Shown: positions 42,954 through 52,275, numbered from the stretch's first letter. The stretch is 64,000 nt of DNA from Bacilli bacterium (GCA_017406955.1 JAFQXM010000001.1:1-64000), one strand, 5' to 3'. A program made the numbers and translations. Notes: a model not told the origin generated them from the sequence alone.

Positions 42954-44074
42954 TATAATTCCTCCTTTTTATTTAATATGTCGTTGAATATTTTAAAACA
43001 GTCTTCAATTACATCATCCATATCGAAATACTTATATTTACCTAATCTTCCTGCAAATATCACTTTATCATATTCATCAGAAGCCTCTTTATACTTATTA
43101 TATAAATCTATATTAGCTTTATCAGAAAGTGGATAGAATGGGTCACCTGATGTACTAGGAAACTCGTAAGTGATATATGTTACATTAGATTTATCATTAT
43201 TAAAATGTTTATGTTCTACTACTCTTGTATAAGGTACTTTTTTAGTTGTATAATTTACAACTGCATTACCTTGAAAATTATCGATGTCTAAGCTTTCAGT
43301 AACAAAATTTAAACTTCTATACTCTAACTTACCATGTATGTAGTCAAAAAATTCATCGATTCTTCCAGTGTATATAATATATTTAGCTTCATCCAATATT
43401 TCATCTTCATGTTCTTTATAATCATAGTTTAAAACTACTTCTATGTTTTGAAGCATTCTTCTTATCATATTAGTATAGCCATCTTCTGGTATACCTTGGT
43501 ATTTGTCATTAAAATAATTGTTATTATAAGTAAATCTTAACGGTAGCCTCTTAATTATTTCTGGTGACAATTCTGTACATGATTTTCCCCACTGTTTTTC
43601 TGTATAACCTTTAATTAAAAGTTCATATATTGTAGTTCCTACCATATTTATAGCTTGGTCTTCTAAATTTTCTATAGTAGAATGCTCTTTTCTATACTCT
43701 TCTATTTCTTTATCTATTCTAAACTTAGCTTCATCGGGATGTACTATATTGAAAATTCTAGAAAAAGTATTCATATTAAAAGGCATATTGTAAACTCTAT
43801 TATCTGCAGCTAAAGCTACAGGCTCATTTATAAAGTTATTAAAATCTGCAAATTTATTAACAAAATCCCAGACTTCTTTATTATTAGTATGAAATATATG
43901 AGGACCGTATACATGAATATTTATGTTGTCTTTATTTTCTGTATAACAGTTTCCTGCAATATGTTCTCTTTTATCTATTACTTTTACTTTATACCCTTTA
44001 TTATGTAGTAAATAAGCTAGCGTAGAGCCAGCTAAGCCAGCTCCAACTATTACAAAATCATATTTATAATTCAT
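42953..44074 (-). CDS. glf: UDP-galactopyranose mutase, 373 aa
   Basis: An N-terminal FAD-binding motif (DFVIVGAGLAGSTLAYLLHN) is followed by the UGM-specific KVIDKREHIAGNCYTE and VYGPHIFHTNN. Then come VYNMPFNMNTF, YTEKQWGKSCTEL and RLPLRFTYNNNYFND. The length is near the bacterial norm (~370). It converts UDP-galactopyranose to UDP-galactofuranose with reduced FAD. Next to two glycosyltransferases it likely supplies galactofuranose for DNA-base or surface glycosylation. It overlaps the upstream glycosyltransferase by 11 bases. Confidence 0.88.
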   Translation of the reverse strand: MNYKYDFVIVGAGLAGSTLAYLLHNKGYKVKVIDKREHIAGNCYTENKDNINIHVYGPHIFHTNNKEVWDFVNKFADFNNFINEPVALAADNRVYNMPFNMNTFSRIFNIVHPDEAKFRIDKEIEEYRKEHSTIENLEDQAINMVGTTIYELLIKGYTEKQWGKSCTELSPEIIKRLPLRFTYNNNYFNDKYQGIPEDGYTNMIRRMLQNIEVVLNYDYKEHEDEILDEAKYIIYTGRIDEFFDYIHGKLEYRSLNFVTESLDIDNFQGNAVVNYTTKKVPYTRVVEHKHFNNDKSNVTYITYEFPSTSGDPFYPLSDKANIDLYNKYKEASDEYDKVIFAGRLGKYKYFDMDDVIEDCFKIFNDILNKKEEL

Positions 44075-45380
44075 TTATATCACCTTTATCAATAAAGTCT
44101 CCTAAAACTTCTCTATCTAATGGAGTTATATCATCTTCATATTTTGCAACTATATCTATAGTATTATCTCTTTCAAAATTATCTGGTACAGTTAATGATG
44201 CAGTATCATCTTCTGTTACTTCATCTAAAGTTTTAATTAAGCCTCTTTCTTTAGCTTCTTCTACTAGTTCATGAGCTTTCTCTTTAATTTCTTTAGATAT
44301 TTCTTTTTTCTCTTTCTTTACTTTCTGTGGATGTTTTTCTAACCATTTTTCTATTTCAGGTCTCCATAATTCTGTAAATCCTATATAGTCTAAATTGTAT
44401 GGATTATCATTAGTAGCATTCTCATATTCTTTATCTAATGCAAAATATTTTTTCCATTCTTCTTTATAAGTTATATTTAAGTGACCTAAAACTTGTAAGT
44501 CTTTCTTTATCTTAGACCAATTTATAGTAGTATTTAATTGACCCTTATCTGCTTTAAAACCTACATTATCTCCCCACTTTTGGTACAATCTCATAGATTT
44601 TTTAGTCCAAGTAAAGTCTCCACCAGAAGCTACTGAATTGTTAGGATTCATAGTATCACCAGCATAAGTTAACCATCTTATTTGAGATAATCCTAAACCT
44701 AGATGAGCTACTTGTAACATTACATCAAAGTCATCCCAAGATTTTTCTTCAATATATTTTATATTATTTTCTGCAAACTTTTTAGCATTTATATACATTA
44801 TTTGACATATTCTACCAGTTTTATCTGTAACTGGTAATTTGTATAAGTTTTGTCCCCAGCTTGCAAATTCTGCAATAATTCCTCCTAAAGTAACTTCATA
44901 ATCTACTAAATCATGAATTACATAATACCAAGTTTTAAAGAATCTTTCAGGGTCTAATTGAACTTTTTGAGCTTTATAAGAACCAGCTTTAGTAGTTCCT
45001 ATTTCTGTATAGTACAAAGCTGATATATCATCATCTAAAATAAAATAATCTTCAAATCCTTTATTATACATAGTTTCTTGAACAAAATCTCTTTTCTTAG
45101 CTGCTCCTCTAAACTGTGCTGATGGGCATAAAACTACTTCTATATTTTTAGAATTTTCTACTGCATTTTTATAATTCTCATAATCATCATCATAAACAAA
45201 AAGATAAGTTTTAACGTTAGTATTATTTAATAATTTAATAGATGAAGCATTTCCTCCTCTCTTATATGAAATAATAACTACTGGAGCTATAGTACTAGCA
45301 TCTACATATTTAGCATTTGCAGCTTCTACTACTTCTCTAGTCCATTCTTTGCTTCTTGTCTCCGGATTCAAGTCTAACAT
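44064..45380 (-). CDS. Glycosyltransferase with DDD motif, 438 aa
   Basis: The frame reaches 45386, but AGGAG lies nine bases before ATG 45380 and only three before the other ATG. The GT-A part has PVVIISYKRGGNASSIKLL, TYLFVYDDDYENYKNA, FRGAAKKRDFVQETM and YFILDDDISALYYTE. The second DDD motif is the sugar-nucleotide site. The C-terminal ~150 residues are charged and helical. Its layout resembles glycosyltransferases tied to phage base modification. It overlaps both the DUF4177-like gene and the mutase gene. Confidence 0.6.
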   Translation of the reverse strand: MLDLNPETRSKEWTREVVEAANAKYVDASTIAPVVIISYKRGGNASSIKLLNNTNVKTYLFVYDDDYENYKNAVENSKNIEVVLCPSAQFRGAAKKRDFVQETMYNKGFEDYFILDDDISALYYTEIGTTKAGSYKAQKVQLDPERFFKTWYYVIHDLVDYEVTLGGIIAEFASWGQNLYKLPVTDKTGRICQIMYINAKKFAENNIKYIEEKSWDDFDVMLQVAHLGLGLSQIRWLTYAGDTMNPNNSVASGGDFTWTKKSMRLYQKWGDNVGFKADKGQLNTTINWSKIKKDLQVLGHLNITYKEEWKKYFALDKEYENATNDNPYNLDYIGFTELWRPEIEKWLEKHPQKVKKEKKEISKEIKEKAHELVEEAKERGLIKTLDEVTEDDTASLTVPDNFERDNTIDIVAKYEDDITPLDREVLGDFIDKGDINEL

Positions 45381-45612
45381 TTTCATCTTCTCCTCTCTTT
45401 TCTAATTTAGCTTTTCTTCTTAAAATTGCTGTATATATAATTACTATGTTGATAGAATTCTTTAGATAATCTGGTTTGTTTACTGGAAATGAATTAGAAT
45501 GTATTAACTCCCATCCATCTAAAGAAGCTTTATTTAAACTATCCATAAAGCCGTCTTGTTCTTGAGATATCACAATATACTGATAAAATTCATCTTCTTT
45601 TAAATCTTCCAC
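45337..45612 (-). CDS. DUF4177-like small protein, 91 aa
   Basis: Pattern YQYIVISQEQ, LNKASLDGWELIHSNS and IVIIYTAILRRK corresponds to the DUF4177 family (a strand, a 'L...G.EGWEL' helix, and a final strand). GTG start 45612 overlaps the kinase stop (TAGTG), so it is translationally coupled. Function of the family is unknown. Its 3' end overlaps the glycosyltransferase start. Confidence 0.55.
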   Translation of the reverse strand: MEDLKEDEFYQYIVISQEQDGFMDSLNKASLDGWELIHSNSFPVNKPDYLKNSINIVIIYTAILRRKAKLEKRGEDENVRLESGDKKQRMD

Positions 45613-46106
45613 TACTTGTTCTCCTTTACTATATCTTCAAAGAATTTTACTTGGTCAGATACTTTAGATATATCTAGTGCATACACATTATCATAAAATG
45701 TTGAAAATTGTTCTGCTAATATTCTAAATGCCAGATTTATTTTTTCTGCATTTTCTAATACTTGTTGAGTATCTCCTCTTTTAAATAGTCTTTCTTTTAA
45801 AACATTAAAGTCAGATGAATAGAATATTATATAAATAACATCTTTATTTTGACATTCATTCATAAAATCTATTTGTTCATCCCAATTCATTTTAGATGCT
45901 CTATTATATATAGCTGGGTAAACTATTTCACCTAAGTTTGCTCTGTCTAAAACTACATCATCCTCTCTTAATAAATCTAAATGATACTCTAAATCGTTTT
46001 TAGTTTCAGAACTAGAATGTATCATTTTTAACCCATAATTTTCTTGTAAGTGTCTAACCAAAGTTGATTTGCCAGCCCCATCAGGACCCTCGAGTGCTAC
46101 TATCAT
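45612..46106 (-). CDS. Deoxynucleoside monophosphate / thymidylate kinase-like, 164 aa
   Basis: P-loop GPDGAGKST at residues ~7-15 and VVLDRANLGEIVYPAIYNR (the DRx lid/base-binding region). The rest fits the thymidylate kinase superfamily, somewhat shortened (bacterial Tmk ~210). It phosphorylates dNMPs; in this operon it could act on modified dCMP or dTMP before polymerisation, as T4 gp1 does. It lies next to sugar-transfer genes and downstream of the sigma-like gene. Confidence 0.65.
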   Translation of the reverse strand: MIVALEGPDGAGKSTLVRHLQENYGLKMIHSSSETKNDLEYHLDLLREDDVVLDRANLGEIVYPAIYNRASKMNWDEQIDFMNECQNKDVIYIIFYSSDFNVLKERLFKRGDTQQVLENAEKINLAFRILAEQFSTFYDNVYALDISKVSDQVKFFEDIVKENK

Positions 46107-46153
46107 ATAAATTACCTCCTATATTATAATATATGTATTTATCTAATTATCAT

Positions 46154-46654
46154 CTAAGTTTCTTCTCTTTTTCTTTTATTCTCTTCTCTTTTAGCTTTCC
46201 TTTGAGCTCTTAATTTATCTTGAGCTTTAATTAAAGATGCATATTCTTCTTTATCTAATAATTGAGATATTCTCATAGTCTTATTTTTGACTACTGCAAG
46301 TTTTTCTCCAAACTGTTTAGATACGCTATTAAAAGCGTCTTCTGTAAATCCTCTCTTTTTAGCATAAGTATACATAAACGTTCTATCTAAATATTGAAAA
46401 GACTGTTTTCTATTAGGAAAACTAATAGATTCGCCTGCAAATACGTCAAGAATCTTAAGAAATAATAAGTCATCATTTAAGATATTTCTTAAGATATCTA
46501 ATTTATAACTAATATTATCAGACAATTGTTTTATAAAAATATTATATTGTTCTTCATCCATCTTTCTGAATGTTACTAAACATCCTGGCTCATACTCTTT
46601 CTTGTCAGAAGGAACCAGCATATTTTCTAAATCAAACTCATTACTTTTTCCCAT
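46154..46654 (-). CDS. Unknown helical protein, 166 aa
   Basis: Helical with a central FAGESISFPNRKQSFQYLDRT segment and a basic C-terminus (KAQDKLRAQRKAKREENKRK). The 'AGE.I.FP+++...' pattern recalls Mor-type activators, which would make it DNA-binding, but the match is weak. It overlaps the sigma-like gene by 28 bases, consistent with a transcription-related partner. Not assigned. Confidence 0.45.
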   Translation of the reverse strand: MGKSNEFDLENMLVPSDKKEYEPGCLVTFRKMDEEQYNIFIKQLSDNISYKLDILRNILNDDLLFLKILDVFAGESISFPNRKQSFQYLDRTFMYTYAKKRGFTEDAFNSVSKQFGEKLAVVKNKTMRISQLLDKEEYASLIKAQDKLRAQRKAKREENKRKREET

Positions 46655-47199
46655 ATTACTTCCCCCATTATCGCATTATATACTAGAGGAATATCTCCGT
46701 CATCTTCTGTATATTGTTTGACATTAACTCTAGTATTTATTGCTAATCTTTTAGCCAGTCTAGCCTCTGACTTTTGTAGTAAATCTTTTCCAAAGTTTTC
46801 AAATTTATCAGTAACTCTTTTTAAATCTTCTTGAGTAAATCTATAATCTTCTTGATACTCTAAATGAGTATATACTTTTCCTACATAGTAATCGTTACCA
46901 ACCACATTCATATAGTCTTGCCAAGCAGCATCTTCTAAAGTATCGTTAGAAATATCATTTTTTGTTTTGTTTTTCTTATACATATAGTTAGTCATTGCAT
47001 TTCTAACTCCAGTAAACAAGTAGTTTCTAAGATTTTTGCTAGGGTCATATTCTCCTTTTGCTAGTAACTCATAAGCCATCAGATAACCTTCTTGTTTTAA
47101 ATCATCAATAGTATCTTTATCATATACATAAAAGAAGAACATTCTTTGTACTACTTCTACTATATTGTCAATCATCCCTTCTACAGATGAATAAACCAT
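46627..47199 (-). CDS. Sigma-70-like factor, 190 aa
   Basis: Region 2 of sigma-70 is recognisable: KDTIDDLKQEGYLMAYELLA, EYDPSKNLRNYLFTGVRNAM and TNYMYKKNK ('DL.QEG...A...YD......+L....RN...+Y'). These helices bind core polymerase and melt the -10 box. The region 4 part is less clear. It would direct phage transcription, possibly at the recurrent AT motif. It follows dnaX and overlaps the 166-residue gene. Other phage sigma-like proteins are similarly short. Confidence 0.65.
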   Translation of the reverse strand: MVYSSVEGMIDNIVEVVQRMFFFYVYDKDTIDDLKQEGYLMAYELLAKGEYDPSKNLRNYLFTGVRNAMTNYMYKKNKTKNDISNDTLEDAAWQDYMNVVGNDYYVGKVYTHLEYQEDYRFTQEDLKRVTDKFENFGKDLLQKSEARLAKRLAINTRVNVKQYTEDDGDIPLVYNAIMGEVIWEKVMSLI

Positions 47200-47211
47200 A
47201 CTATTTTCCTC

Positions 47212-48249
47212 CTATTTAGTTAGTTGTTTTAATCTATCCGCAAGTAACCACATAAACGAAGTAAATCTGATGTCAGAATTAAACATATCATAATTTCTAT
47301 AATCATTTAAAATATCTATAAAGTTATTCTTTTTATGTTTGAAATAAGATACAATGAAAATCATCTGTTTATCATCTGAAGCATTTTCATTATAAAATAA
47401 TTTAATTATATTTAATACAAATAATTCATACTCAGATTTTAGTTCCGATAATCTATAGTGTAATAGTTTTTCTATAATTTCAGAAAGAATATCTGACCTC
47501 TTACATATTATAGCTCTAATGAACATGCCATATAGCTCTGTACAACTTCTATATAAGCTTATAAATTCTTCTCTGCCTAACATTTGGTACTGTTCTAATA
47601 ACATGTGAGCGTTTCTTAAATGTCCTTTACTTCGTTCTGCTACTAGTTTAATTATATCATTATCAATATCAATTTGTAAATAGTTTTTAGCAATATTTTC
47701 TAAGTTGTCTTCTATCTCTTTTTGACTTAATAAATCAAATTTTAAAGTTAGTGCTCTAGAACGTATAGTATTTAATATTTTTGAACTATTTGTAGTGCAT
47801 AAAACGAAAAATATTCCAGCAGGACTTTCTTCAAAAAGTTTTAAAAGAGCAGATTGAGCTTGAGGTGTTATTAAATGAGCTTCATCTAAAACTATTACTT
47901 TATAACCTAATGACTCATTAAAATAAAAAGTCTCTTTTAGCTCTTTAATGTCAGTTATATTACCTATGATAGATGAGTCATATTCTTCATAATAAATAGA
48001 GTTAGATATATCACTTTGACAGTCTTCACATTTACCACAAGCATCTCCGTCTTTTAGTTTGTATTTACAATTAAGAGCTTTTGCAAATATTCTAGCACAG
48101 GTAGTTTTACCAGTACCATACTCTCCTTCTAGTATAATAGTTCTAGGTGATGTAGCTGGTGATTTACATATTGCTTTTAAAACAGTTTTAGGTAAATTCT
48201 GTCCGCTGACTTCTCTAAAAAGTTTAGGTCTACATTCTTGAGTTATCAT
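47212..48249 (-). CDS. dnaX: Clamp loader subunit, DnaX-like, 345 aa
   Basis: A AAA+ clamp-loader subunit: Walker A GEYGTGKT (residues 42-49), zinc module DACGKCEDC, Walker B YKVIVLDEAHLI and sensor 1 FVLCTTNSSK. The SRC box is ILNTIRSRALTLKF. These are the DnaX (gamma/tau) hallmarks, and the length fits gamma without the tau extension. It loads the sliding clamp encoded 2.5 kb upstream. Phages with a DnaN/DnaX-type rather than gp44/gp45-type clamp system are less common. Confidence 0.88.
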   Translation of the reverse strand: MITQECRPKLFREVSGQNLPKTVLKAICKSPATSPRTIILEGEYGTGKTTCARIFAKALNCKYKLKDGDACGKCEDCQSDISNSIYYEEYDSSIIGNITDIKELKETFYFNESLGYKVIVLDEAHLITPQAQSALLKLFEESPAGIFFVLCTTNSSKILNTIRSRALTLKFDLLSQKEIEDNLENIAKNYLQIDIDNDIIKLVAERSKGHLRNAHMLLEQYQMLGREEFISLYRSCTELYGMFIRAIICKRSDILSEIIEKLLHYRLSELKSEYELFVLNIIKLFYNENASDDKQMIFIVSYFKHKKNNFIDILNDYRNYDMFNSDIRFTSFMWLLADRLKQLTK

Positions 48250-48261
48250 ATACTACACCTC

Positions 48262-48441
48262 CTACAATTTTCTTGCTATTTCATTATTGTTTAATTCAAA
48301 ATAATGTACTTCATATTTTGCTGTCAAAGCTTCTATTATGTAAATAATTTCGTTATTGTCTAGTAAATGTTTTTCTTTAATCACTCCAGTAATAGGTTTA
48401 TGATTTAAAAAGAATAATACACTATCTCCTATTTCATACAT
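48262..48441 (-). CDS. Small unknown protein, 59 aa
   Basis: ATG 48441 follows AAAGGAG. The product (MYEIGDSVLFFLNHKPITGV...) is a small beta protein with an SH3-like start ('Y.IGD.V.F.....P..G.V..K'), then KYEVHYFELNNNEI. It fills the gap between dnaX and the next gene and is read in the same message. Function unknown. Confidence 0.5.
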   Translation of the reverse strand: MYEIGDSVLFFLNHKPITGVIKEKHLLDNNEIIYIIEALTAKYEVHYFELNNNEIARKL

Positions 48442-48453
48442 AGATTTACTCCT

Positions 48454-48639
48454 TTATATATCTATAATTCTTATTATGCTAAATTCATGCTTTGTTCTAT
48501 TGTTTTCTATATAATTTTTAGCATCTTCAAAATATTTAAATATTTTTGCGTTATCTAGATTACTAGTATATTTCATATTTTCAAATCTGTCATCAGCTAC
48601 ATATAAATTAGTATCTTTAACGTGTACTGCAAATGTCAT
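48454..48639 (-). CDS. Small unknown protein, 61 aa
   Basis: 61 residues, MTFAVHVKDTNLYVADDRFE..., alpha/beta with an Asn-rich helix (NLDNAKIFKYFEDAKNYIEN). Its start overlaps the stop of the primase-like gene by 4 bases, indicating coupling. Unrecognised. Confidence 0.45.
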   Translation of the reverse strand: MTFAVHVKDTNLYVADDRFENMKYTSNLDNAKIFKYFEDAKNYIENNRTKHEFSIIRIIDI

Positions 48640-49331
48640 GAGTAAAATACCTCCTGTTCTATTTGATTTTTATATTGCATTACCACCCAATCATACTCAT
48701 CTTTATTGCTTATTTCTAGTTTATTTAAATCACCAGCATCTTTCATATTGGCTAAATGTTTTATTTCTGTTATTTTACAACCCTTCAATTTATAATAAGC
48801 ATCTCTAGTACCAGCTCTACCAGCATCATCATTATCTAGCATCAATATAAAGTTATTAGTTAAAGATTTAAGAATCTCTGTCTGAGTATTAGATATTTTG
48901 TTAGTTGTTACAGCTAAAACATTTTTATAAAATTCTGACATTGTATCTCTATCTAAGTGTCCTTCTACTAATATTATAGGCATCCCAAATCTAAAGTTTT
49001 CATCTAGTTGGCCTAAACCATAGAACATATTTTTAGAAACTCCTATTTTTTGAAATTCTTTCTTAGTATCTATACTTCTTAAAACTATAGACATAATTTT
49101 ATCATCTATAATATTAGCTATCATTAGAGCTTTTTGATGAAACTGCAAAAATTCTTTCATATAAGCTGGAACATCTAAGTCTTTACCATTTATCAATAAT
49201 TCTCCATTAGTTATTACTCTATAATTATTTAATTTTAGTTTATAAGCTATATGTAAATATGGATTAAGAGAGTCACTTTCTATAACTCTCCCTAAATTAA
49301 ATATAGCTGCTAAGTTCTCATGTTTAGTCAT
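48636..49331 (-). CDS. Toprim-domain DNA primase (DnaG-like core), 231 aa
   Basis: Toprim motifs are clear: IILVEGHLDRDTMSEF (motif Glu), NFILMLDNDDAGRAGTRDAY (DxD-containing motif) and MKDAGDLNKLE (DnaG C-terminal Toprim pattern 'K.pg+DpdeyL'). Upstream is YGLGQLDENFRFG, as in DnaG. The N-terminal zinc module and the C-terminal helicase-binding domain are absent, so the protein is shorter than DnaG (~600). It would make RNA primers, perhaps with the neighbouring 129-residue protein as accessory. It overlaps that gene by 8 bases. Confidence 0.75.
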   Translation of the reverse strand: MTKHENLAAIFNLGRVIESDSLNPYLHIAYKLKLNNYRVITNGELLINGKDLDVPAYMKEFLQFHQKALMIANIIDDKIMSIVLRSIDTKKEFQKIGVSKNMFYGLGQLDENFRFGMPIILVEGHLDRDTMSEFYKNVLAVTTNKISNTQTEILKSLTNNFILMLDNDDAGRAGTRDAYYKLKGCKITEIKHLANMKDAGDLNKLEISNKDEYDWVVMQYKNQIEQEVFYS

Positions 49332-49713
49332 GATTTACTCCTTTATTACGATTATTAAAATTTTGTACATAATAATCTTGAATATCTCTTACTTTTTCTT
49401 TAAATCTAGAAGCTACTGATTTGTATACATTTAGCCACCCGTATATAGCACCTTCACATTTCATCATACCATAAGTTGATATAATATATAAGCAAAGTCT
49501 TCTAGAATATGGTATATTATCTAATTTATATTTATTACACCAATTGATAAATTTAGTTTTATCATCTAAATTAGATTCTAATGATTGTACTAAGTTGTCA
49601 TCTTGTATAGAACCATTGAAAAATTTACATAAATAATTCATTTGAGCTTGTTCTTCCAAATCTTTTATACGATTATTTTCTTCAGATAAAAGACCGTTTA
49701 ATTTCTTTTTCAT
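49324..49713 (-). CDS. Unknown helical protein between primase genes, 129 aa
   Basis: Helical, basic protein with several Cys (NYLCKFFNGS, FINWCNKYKL, SRRLCLYIIST, MMKCEGAIYGW). It may form a small zinc-binding module, and being coupled to the Toprim gene it could supply part of the missing primase zinc domain. That is inference only; the spacing is not the canonical CxxH...CxxC. Confidence 0.4.
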   Translation of the reverse strand: MKKKLNGLLSEENNRIKDLEEQAQMNYLCKFFNGSIQDDNLVQSLESNLDDKTKFINWCNKYKLDNIPYSRRLCLYIISTYGMMKCEGAIYGWLNVYKSVASRFKEKVRDIQDYYVQNFNNRNKGVNHD

Positions 49714-49728
49714 TATTTCACCTACTCT

Positions 49729-50739
49729 CTAATCTTTAACAAACCACCAGTGTCCGTCTTTAATATCTATAATGTTTCCATCTTGTAAATATCTTCTATT
49801 ATTTACATCTTCGTGAGTATTAAAGTCTATTTCTACGAATCTAGCTCTAACTTCTTTAGAATTCTCTTTATCTATTAAAGCTCTTATATGTCCTATTTCT
49901 TTTCTTGCAAATATAATATTATCTCTATTATAACCTTCAGCTTCACATAAATCTAAAATCTTTTGATTTTCTAATTTTCTAAACTCTACTGCATCCATTC
50001 CAAATTGAGTAGCTTTATGATTTGCTATCATTGCATTAGTTTTCTTCAATACTTTATGAGTGATAGCATCTAGAATATAAACTTTAGACTGTCTAGATTC
50101 AAAAGTTTGATATCTCATTTTATATTTGTCTTTGTACTTTTTAGCTTCTTCTGTTTGAGATAAATCATCTGGAACATTATATTTTGCATCATAATTTAAA
50201 AGCGCTAATTCAGCTAAATACATATCTAATGCTTCTATGTTCATTTCATCTACTAGTTTTTCTTTTCTTTCTATATGATAATATTTGAAAAATTCATCTG
50301 GAAGTTCTGCATCATTATCAACTATAGAAAACATCATTCTTTCTGTTAGTCCTACAGTTCTTAATCCAATTTCTGCTATACTACCGTATTGTCTATGTAA
50401 CTTAGTATTATTAACGTAAGTTAAAGGACCAGGTTCTACTTTTAAATAACCTACTGCTGTCATTGGATAGATATTATCACCATATCTTTTAAAACTAAAT
50501 GGTACTAAACATCTGTCTCCTATATTTGTCCATTCATCTAATCTTGCAGCTGTATTAAATATTTGTCCAGCAGCATCCTTAAAACTTATAGTTTGGTTAC
50601 TATTTATATGGTCCACCTGTAAATAATGTAAATCAGTTTCGATAAAATTTCCAGCTTTATCTGTTTGAAATAAAGTGAATAAATCTGGATAGTTAACTAA
50701 ATAATTAGTTATAAAGTAAATTCCATCTCGTCTTAACAT
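49729..50739 (-). CDS. Unknown replication-region protein, 336 aa
   Basis: 336 residues. N-terminal region starts MLRRDGIYFITNYLVNYPDL; the middle includes VDEMNIEALDMYLAELALLN, and a long basic helix (HKVLKKTNAMIANHKATQF). The C-terminus is VRARFVEIDFNTHED, GNIIDIKDGHWWFVKD. It sits between clamp and primase-like genes, so a replication or recombination role is likely from context, but no family motif is visible. Confidence 0.45.
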   Translation of the reverse strand: MLRRDGIYFITNYLVNYPDLFTLFQTDKAGNFIETDLHYLQVDHINSNQTISFKDAAGQIFNTAARLDEWTNIGDRCLVPFSFKRYGDNIYPMTAVGYLKVEPGPLTYVNNTKLHRQYGSIAEIGLRTVGLTERMMFSIVDNDAELPDEFFKYYHIERKEKLVDEMNIEALDMYLAELALLNYDAKYNVPDDLSQTEEAKKYKDKYKMRYQTFESRQSKVYILDAITHKVLKKTNAMIANHKATQFGMDAVEFRKLENQKILDLCEAEGYNRDNIIFARKEIGHIRALIDKENSKEVRARFVEIDFNTHEDVNNRRYLQDGNIIDIKDGHWWFVKD

Positions 50740-50757
50740 ATAATTTCCTCCTTTGAA

Positions 50758-51862
50758 TTATTTGTTTAATATTATTGCTTTTATATTGTCTGAACTGATA
50801 GTTGTATATATTTTATTTAATGTTAGTGAAATAAAATCTGAATTGATTGAACTAATAATTTTATTCAAAGTATTAACATTTATCTTTATTTCATTACTTT
50901 CTGATACTCCGTTCCAACTTTTGAGTCATCAGATTAAATTCTGAGGCTCCTTTAGAATCATTTAATATAATTACTATATTATCATTTTTAACTTTTATTA
51001 AACAATCTTTATTCATGTCATTCAAAGTAAGTGCTATATTCATAATTCTTCTAAAAGCTTCTGCTGGAACTGAATATGTTGAAGTAGATATAAAAGCACT
51101 TAGCTTTTCAATATTATTTCTATTGATATTAGATAAAACATTAAGAAGTTCTATTTCTATATTTCCAACTTTTATTTGAAGCTTTGGAATCTGACTACTA
51201 GTAGAGAATATTTGTATTATATCTTCAGAATAATACTGTTCTAATCTAATAAGCAAATCTACATCTGTCATCAATAAGCACATTATAGGTGATTTAAATA
51301 TTGTCTCTGCATAAAAATTTAAGCCACATAGGGATATTTTTTCTCCATCAAATGATAACCACTTGTCAGAATAATCATCAGACATATTTTTATAAGATTG
51401 AAGTAATTTACTAAAAGTATTTACTTTACTTTCAAAAATTAGATTTTCTATAGAAGTAGTAAAAGCTAGTTTTGTCATATTAGGAATTTTTGTAGTTAAT
51501 AATAAATCACCATCCATTAGTCTAATGTAAAATTCACTGTCTTTCTTATATATCAGTATCTTCTCTCTAAAATATGGTTTTAACTTATTAAGAGTTTCTA
51601 TTTTTATACTAAATATATCTTCTAATTTATGTGTATCTTCTCCTATTAGTTCTATTTTGTTTTTAAAATATGTTAAATCATTTGTAATAGATAATGTTAA
51701 TGTTCTATGTAACCAATCTGGAATAAAAGATAGTGAATTACATTCTATAGATGCAGAATTTATATGAGCTATTCTAGAAACTAAATTTAAAGTCTTTATC
51801 AGTTCATCTCTATCTAGTATTATAGAATTATGCTCAGTTTTAAGATATTCTAAGTCTTGCAT
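50758..51862 (-). CDS. dnaN: DnaN-type sliding clamp requiring one +1 frameshift at CGG (recoded)
   Basis: Unshifted reading stops at 322 residues (…LERSIRK). Skipping the C of CGGA at 50911 continues as KLEGVSESNEIKINVNTLNK and SLTLNKIYTTISSDNIKAI to TAA 50758, giving 367 residues, the normal DnaN length. The added tail is the end of clamp domain III (a 'i.iN...L...i....i.l.l......I......aiiL' pattern), and the frame fills the gap to the next gene exactly. The ring tethers polymerase and is loaded by DnaX. N-terminal features include VSRIAHINSASIECNSLSFI. The single CGG lies at a loop before the last strands. Confidence 0.8.
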
Positions 51863-51890
51863 TTAACTCTCCCTTCTATACTACATAAAA

Positions 51891-51923
51891 ATAGTAGTAT
51901 ACAATTTATTTATATACTACTAT
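51891..51923 (-). terminator. Strong terminator after the HU gene
   Basis: Perfect eleven-pair stem ATAGTAGTATA / TATACTACTAT with an eleven-base loop, then TTTTATG on the minus strand. It separates HU from the sliding clamp gene downstream. Confidence 0.85.
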
Positions 51924-51950
51924 GTTACTTTGTTTAATTATTCTACTGAA

Positions 51951-52235
51951 TTATTCTGAGATTGCTTTTCTGATATTTGAACTAAAGCTGAATTTTGGAA
52001 CATCTTTTGCTGGGATGTCTATCTCTTCTTTAGTTGAAGGATTAACACCTTTTCTAGCAGCCCTGTGTTTTACTTCGAAGTTTCCGAATCCTACTAATGA
52101 GATTCTATTTCCTGCTACTAATTCTTCAGTAATAACTTGAACGATTGCTTCATATACATTAGAAGCTTCTTTCTTTGATACGTTTGCTTTTGTTGCTACT
52201 GCATCAATAAATTCACCTTTTCCCATTTTTCCCAT
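51951..52235 (-). CDS. hup: HU-family DNA-binding protein, 94 aa
   Basis: Full-length HU/IHF fold: MGKGEFIDAVATKANVSKKE, ASNVYEAIVQVITEELVAGN, ISLVGFGNFEVKHRAARKG and VNPSTKEEIDIPAKDVPKFSF. It bends and compacts DNA as a dimer; phages use it for packaging, replication or gene control. GGAGGTACC precedes the ATG and a strong terminator follows, so expression may be high. It lies between the methyltransferase and clamp genes. Confidence 0.93.
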   Translation of the reverse strand: MGKMGKGEFIDAVATKANVSKKEASNVYEAIVQVITEELVAGNRISLVGFGNFEVKHRAARKGVNPSTKEEIDIPAKDVPKFSFSSNIRKAISE

Positions 52236-52275
52236 AATGGTACCTCCTTTATTTTATTTAATATATAATAATATG

